A stretch of DNA of 37,249 nt from positions 1-37,249 of the forward strand of contig JAAZKK010000031.1 in NCBI GenBank assembly GCA_012799825.1, read 5' to 3'. Shown in pieces: positions 33,811-37,249 of the stretch. The stretch is from Clostridiaceae bacterium. GTDB lineage: Bacteria; Bacillota; Clostridia; Saccharofermentanales; DTU023. How positions within the stretch are numbered: the stretch's first letter is position 1; the number at the start of each line of letters is the position of its first letter. The position numbers and the translations under genes were made by a program. The notes below the pieces were generated by a model. The model ran no database searches. It saw only the letters and a program-made list of their open reading frames with translations, and was not told the origin of the DNA.

Positions 33811-34449
33811 ATGAGCACCCCATCCCAATCCAAGACAACAGACCAGGACACGTCACGGTGGCAAGATTTCGTTCACCGCTGCCTGACGTGCAAGGCTTGC
33901 CCGCTTTCAGCAACACGAAAAAATGTTGTCGTTTGGCGCGGCGGGATTAACGCGCCTTTGATGATTCTTGAGGAAGGGCCCGGCGCGGAGGAAGACCGGC
34001 TGGGAGAACCTTTCGTCGGTCGTTCCGGAAAACTTTTGGATCTTTTACTTTTAAGTTTCGAATTCACTAAAGAGGATTACCACATCGCTAATATTGTGAA
34101 ATGTCGTCCTCCAGGAAATCGCGTGCCGACGCCTGAAGAGGCGGCCTATTGTCAACCGCTCCTTTCTGAGCAGCTTCGTCTTGTGCGACCGAAAGTCTAT
34201 CTTTTAATGGGGGCGACTGCGTATCGCTACTTCACGGGAGAAGACAACCCGATTTCGCGTGTGCGAGGTAAATGGATTATATCGAACAACTGTTTTATCC
34301 TTCCCACGTTTCATCCGGCTTACATTTTGCGCGATCCGAGAAAGAAGACGTTGATGTGGCAAGATTTTGTGATGCTTCGGAAAAAAATGGAGGAGCTCCG
34401 GCTTATACCGCCGCTTTATAGAGGAACATCCTCGCAGAGCCAGGGTTGA
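33811..34449 (+). CDS. Uracil-DNA glycosylase, family 4 (iron-sulfur type)
   Basis: 212 residues from ATG 33811 with AGGAGA eight bases upstream. It removes uracil from DNA to start base-excision repair. The family 4 signs are present: cysteines for a [4Fe-4S] cluster (C27 and C30 in CLTCKACPL, C98 in KCRPPGNR, C114 in YCQPLL), the uracil-binding motif EEGPGAEEDRLGEPFVGRSG (the usual form is GEAPG) and the second motif LPTFHPAYILR. EEGPG in place of GEAPG is a small departure at the first motif. The last residues of the gene lie in a tandem duplication with the DNA downstream. uvrB follows 98 bp on, in the same direction. Confidence 0.92.
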   Translation: MSTPSQSKTTDQDTSRWQDFVHRCLTCKACPLSATRKNVVVWRGGINAPLMILEEGPGAEEDRLGEPFVGRSGKLLDLLLLSFEFTKEDYHIANIVKCRPPGNRVPTPEEAAYCQPLLSEQLRLVRPKVYLLMGATAYRYFTGEDNPISRVRGKWIISNNCFILPTFHPAYILRDPRKKTLMWQDFVMLRKKMEELRLIPPLYRGTSSQSQG

Positions 34450-34505
34450 TTTGTCATGCCGCCGCTTTATTGGAGGAACGCCCTCGCAAAGGCAGTTTTG
34501 ATTTG
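34408..34505 (+). repeat. Tandem duplication across the glycosylase stop codon
   Basis: A unit of about 46 bases, beginning CCGCCGCTTTAT and ending TTGATTTG, occurs at 34408-34453 and again at 34459-34505, 51 bp on. Both copies contain a short hairpin, GAGGAACATCCTC and GAGGAACGCCCTC. The first copy contains the glycosylase stop codon; the second is non-coding. Confidence 0.75.
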
Positions 34506-34547
34506 CCTAAAGTAATATTGACGACATGAACAGGGAGGAACATCTTT

Positions 34548-36623
34548 TTGACAAAAACGTGCATCAGAAAGGAAAATAATCATTTGCTTATCGGAGAGAA
34601 CATAGATCAACTGGAACGCAGCGGCCGTTTTCAAATGCAAACGGACATGACACCGAAAGGTGATCAGCCGGAGGCTATTGAGGCGCTTGTAAAAGGTCTC
34701 CGTAGCGGCGACCGCTCGCAAACGCTTATGGGCGTCACAGGATCAGGCAAGACGTTTACGATGGCAAGTGTCATTCAGGAAACGCAGCGCCCGGCGCTTG
34801 TGATAGCTCATAACAAGACACTCGCGGGGCAACTCTGCGCCGAATTTATGGCTCTTTTTCCCGATAATGCTGTCGAATACTTTGTTAGCTATTACGACTA
34901 TTATCAGCCTGAAGCGTATATACCGTCTCGCGACCTTTACATAGAAAAAGACTCCTCGATCAATGACGAAATCGACCGGCTTCGCCATCGCGCGACAGCG
35001 TCGCTTCTGGAGAGGCGCGACGTCATCGTGGTGGCATCTGTCTCCTGTATATACGGTCTTGGCGACCCCGAGGATTATCTCGGCCTGATGTTGAGTCTTC
35101 GCCCTGGAATGAGGCGATCTCGTGAAAGCGTCATCGACGATCTGATCCGTATTCAATACACGCGAAACGATTACGAAACGAAACGCGGTACGTTCCGTGT
35201 GCGCGGAGATACAGTCGATGTATTTCCGGCCTCCGAAGAGAGCACAATGACGCGTATCAGTTTTTTCGGCGATGAAATTGAGGAGATTCGCGAGATCGAC
35301 GCTCTGACGGGAAAAGCACTTCGGGGTCGTTCTTATGTGGCGATTTTCCCTGCCAATCATTACGCGACAACACATGAGAAATTGAAGCGCGCCGTCGTTA
35401 AAATTAGCGAAGAGCTTGAATGGCGACTTAAAATGCTTCGTGACGAAGGAAAGCTTGTGGAAGCGTATCGCCTCGAGCAGCGGACACGTTATGACATGGA
35501 CATGATGCTTGAGACCGGCTTTTGCAAAGGAATCGAAAACTACTCGCGTCATCTCACCAATCGAGAGGCCGGACAGCCGCCGTACACACTCATGGATTTC
35601 TTTCCGAAGGATTATCTCCTTTTTATTGACGAATCGCACGTAACCCTTCCTCAAGTCGGAGCGATGGTGCGCGGCGATCGCGCGCGCAAAACATCCCTTG
35701 TCGATTACGGATTTCGTCTGCCATCGGCTTTCGACAACCGACCGCTCTCATTCGAAGAATTCAAAGATCGCGCCGGACAAACAATCTTCTTTTCAGCGAC
35801 ACCGTCCGATTACGAAATCGAGCATTCAACGCGCGTTGTCGAGCAGGTAATCCGCCCAACGGGTCTCCTCGATCCTGAAATATTCGTACGACCTGCTGAA
35901 AATCAAATAGAAGATCTCATCGCTGATATTAACGCGAACACAGAGCACGGTGAGCGCACGCTTGTCTTAACGCTGACTAAGCGCATGGCGGAGGATTTGA
36001 CTGACTATTTTAGAGATGAAGGTTTACGTGTCGCGTACCTTCACTCAGATATTGTGACAGTGGAAAGACTAGAGATTTTGCGTAAATTGCGTCAGGGCGC
36101 TTTTGATGTCCTCGTCGGCATCAACTTGCTACGGGAAGGTCTCGATCTTCCGGAGGTTTCCTTGATCGCGATACTCGACGCAGATCGAGAGGGATTCTTG
36201 CGCTCGGAGCGCTCACTGGTTCAGATCATCGGCCGAGCGGCTCGCAATGTTCGCGGGCGTGTCATCCTCTATGCCGATGAGATTACTGCGTCAATGGAAC
36301 GAGCTATATCTGAGACGAACAGACGCCGTACCATTCAGGACGTTTTCAATAAGAAACACGGCATCACGCCGACGTCCATTAAGAAGGACATTCGCGATAC
36401 CATCGACACAACGGTTGCGTTGATCGGTGAAGCTGTGATGGATACAGCAGAAGACGTCGAGGCGTTCGACGCATACCTTTCGGATATGTCACGTCAAGCA
36501 CTTCTTAAAAAAGAGAAAGAAGTTGAGAAAGCGATGCGTGAAGCCGCCAAACAACTCAACTTTGAACAAGCGGCCATCTTGCGCGATCAGCTCATCCTTA
36601 TCCGCGGCAAACTGAATCTTTAA
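34548..36623 (+). CDS. uvrB: Excinuclease ABC subunit B (UvrB)
   Basis: 691 residues from a TTG at 34548, with GGGAGGA ahead. It is the damage-verifying helicase of nucleotide excision repair, loaded by UvrA and used by UvrC. Seen: Walker A GVTGSGKT (62-69), the beta-hairpin region [24 protein letters not shown] ([15 protein letters not shown]), the C-terminal helicase motifs ([29 protein letters not shown]) and the C-terminal UVR domain ([20 protein letters not shown]). The Walker A is about 23 residues later than in E. coli UvrB, so the TTG start adds an N-terminal extension; no good alternative start with a binding site is seen closer to the conserved part. Confidence 0.95.
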   Translation: MTKTCIRKENNHLLIGENIDQLERSGRFQMQTDMTPKGDQPEAIEALVKGLRSGDRSQTLMGVTGSGKTFTMASVIQETQRPALVIAHNKTLAGQLCAEFMALFPDNAVEYFVSYYDYYQPEAYIPSRDLYIEKDSSINDEIDRLRHRATASLLERRDVIVVASVSCIYGLGDPEDYLGLMLSLRPGMRRSRESVIDDLIRIQYTRNDYETKRGTFRVRGDTVDVFPASEESTMTRISFFGDEIEEIREIDALTGKALRGRSYVAIFPANHYATTHEKLKRAVVKISEELEWRLKMLRDEGKLVEAYRLEQRTRYDMDMMLETGFCKGIENYSRHLTNREAGQPPYTLMDFFPKDYLLFIDESHVTLPQVGAMVRGDRARKTSLVDYGFRLPSAFDNRPLSFEEFKDRAGQTIFFSATPSDYEIEHSTRVVEQVIRPTGLLDPEIFVRPAENQIEDLIADINANTEHGERTLVLTLTKRMAEDLTDYFRDEGLRVAYLHSDIVTVERLEILRKLRQGAFDVLVGINLLREGLDLPEVSLIAILDADREGFLRSERSLVQIIGRAARNVRGRVILYADEITASMERAISETNRRRTIQDVFNKKHGITPTSIKKDIRDTIDTTVALIGEAVMDTAEDVEAFDAYLSDMSRQALLKKEKEVEKAMREAAKQLNFEQAAILRDQLILIRGKLNL

Positions 36624-36636
36624 GCGGTAACAGTGA

Positions 36637-36663
36637 TGCATCCGCAGGGATTGAGCGGATGCA
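36637..36663. other. 9-bp hairpin after uvrB
   Basis: TGCATCCGC and GCGGATGCA pair perfectly around a 9-base loop. On the plus strand it is followed by AAAAATAG, not T, so it is not a canonical terminator; on the minus strand it is preceded by T. It may still stabilise the 3' end of the uvrB mRNA. Confidence 0.5.
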
Positions 36664-36807
36664 AAAATAGTGATTTCACTCGAACGAAAGGAATGGCACA
36701 AACGAGTATAACCGATCATATTTAATATGCTAAACTGAGGGCAATTCCAACATTCGTTACATAGCCTTGACACAACAACGTCAATAAATTCATAAAAGGA
36801 GCGTACT

Positions 36808-37249
36808 ATGACATCACTCGCACAGAACGCCTATCAGCGTTGGTTGAATCATCCTGCACTGGATGAGGCGACAAGGGAAGAGCTTACAGTTATCCAAGGG
36901 GATCGGGTAGAGATTGAAGATCGTTTTTACCAAGATCTTCAATTTGGTACAGCAGGGCTTAGAGGCATTATGGGCGCCGGAACAAACCGTATGAATCGCT
37001 ATACGGTTGCGCGCGCAGCTGAAGGATTCGCAAAGTCTCTGATTAAGCAGGATAAGGAAGGCGCCGCGCGCGGTATCGCGATATCTTACGATCCGCGCAA
37101 TCGCTCACGCGAATTCGCGGAACTTGTCGCATGTATTTTCGTTAATAACGGGATCGCGGTTCATTTTTCCGATATGTTGCGTCCTGTTCCAATGTTGTCT
37201 TTCGCCGTGCGGCACTTTAACTGTATTGGCGGGGTGATGATAACGGCAA
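36808..37249 (+). CDS. pgcA: Phospho-sugar mutase (phosphoglucomutase/phosphomannomutase), N-terminal part
   Basis: 147 residues are visible from ATG 36808 (AAAAGGA just ahead); the gene runs off the window. YQRWLNHPALDEATREEL, FYQDLQFGTAGLRGIMGAGT, NRMNRYTVARAAEGFA, ISYDPRNRSREFAE and RPVPMLSFAVRHFNCIGGVM match the N-terminal domain of the PgcA-type alpha-phosphoglucomutases of Bacillota. The sequence stops at MITA, immediately before the active-site serine loop (TASHNP in the family), so the catalytic serine itself is not seen. The enzyme interconverts glucose 1- and 6-phosphate or mannose phosphates. Confidence 0.93.
   Translation, partial: MTSLAQNAYQRWLNHPALDEATREELTVIQGDRVEIEDRFYQDLQFGTAGLRGIMGAGTNRMNRYTVARAAEGFAKSLIKQDKEGAARGIAISYDPRNRSREFAELVACIFVNNGIAVHFSDMLRPVPMLSFAVRHFNCIGGVMITA

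Noticed and set aside
34743-35654. 303-codon minus-strand frame inside uvrB
   Set aside because: Fully antisense to a clearly conserved gene; length is due to codon bias.
1-37249. CRISPR arrays, tRNA and rRNA genes
   Set aside because: No regularly spaced identical repeats with unique spacers and no cloverleaf or rRNA-like sequence were seen; the 32-bp-period motif at 286-360 has only three imperfect copies without spacer/repeat separation.

Overview
The window reads as a piece of a Gram-positive, anaerobic-type bacterial chromosome (Bacillota, most likely a clostridial lineage; genus not determinable from the sequence alone). Pointers are the AGGAGG-type ribosome binding sites with frequent TTG/GTG starts, a sortase-type cell-wall anchor on the 5'-nucleotidase, a Tn916-type xis-int pair, a heterodimeric ABC exporter of clostridial type, a DUF554 protein, and iron-sulfur/flavin amino-acid oxidation genes.

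Left part (about 1-15,300) is AT-rich accessory DNA, probably an integrated element or defence island. It holds the start of an AAA ATPase gene (minus strand), a broken XRE-type regulator overlapping a type III restriction-modification pair (mod, res), a TIR-domain protein with two apparent winged-helix modules, a frameshifted small protein resembling the DUF4145 region of type I restriction enzymes, a protein of unknown family with two RxLRNxLH (HEPN-like) motifs, a 1101-residue STAND/NACHT-like NTPase on the opposite strand, and an excisionase plus tyrosine integrase followed by clustered TACCCC repeats that may be integrase arm sites. Decayed DNA fills the gaps, including a degenerate IS1182-like transposase remnant at about 15,036-15,290 that marks the transition out of the island.

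Middle part (15,437-21,280) carries an amidohydrolase + NCS1-type nucleobase permease operon driven by a promoter with the 19-bp spacer typical of MerR activation; a MerR-family gene lies directly downstream of the operon terminator. Two membrane proteins follow (one unknown, one DUF554).

Right part (21,569-37,249) has higher GC and looks like core chromosome. A five- or six-gene operon for proline oxidation contains delta-1-pyrroline-5-carboxylate dehydrogenase, a small [2Fe-2S] protein, an FAD/NAD-type oxidoreductase, a tiny 40-aa Cys-containing ORF, a ferredoxin-BFD fusion with an acidic Cys-bearing repeat linker, and a DAO-type flavoprotein. I read it as a multi-subunit (dye-linked) proline or hydroxyproline dehydrogenase whose product feeds the P5C dehydrogenase. 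It ends in a strong terminator. A minus-strand secreted, wall-anchored 5'-nucleotidase follows, preceded by three 11-bp-periodic PhoP-box-like hexamers. Then come a heterodimeric ABC exporter with one degenerate ATP site, a pseudogene remnant of another ABC ATPase, a family 4 uracil-DNA glycosylase, uvrB, and the beginning of a phospho-sugar mutase that runs off the window.

The most original material is the run of poorly characterised defence-type genes (5,135-12,170), the unusual ferredoxin-acidic repeat-BFD protein with its overlapping mini-ORF, and the regulatory signatures (MerR promoter, Pho-box-like repeats, long hairpin after pruA).
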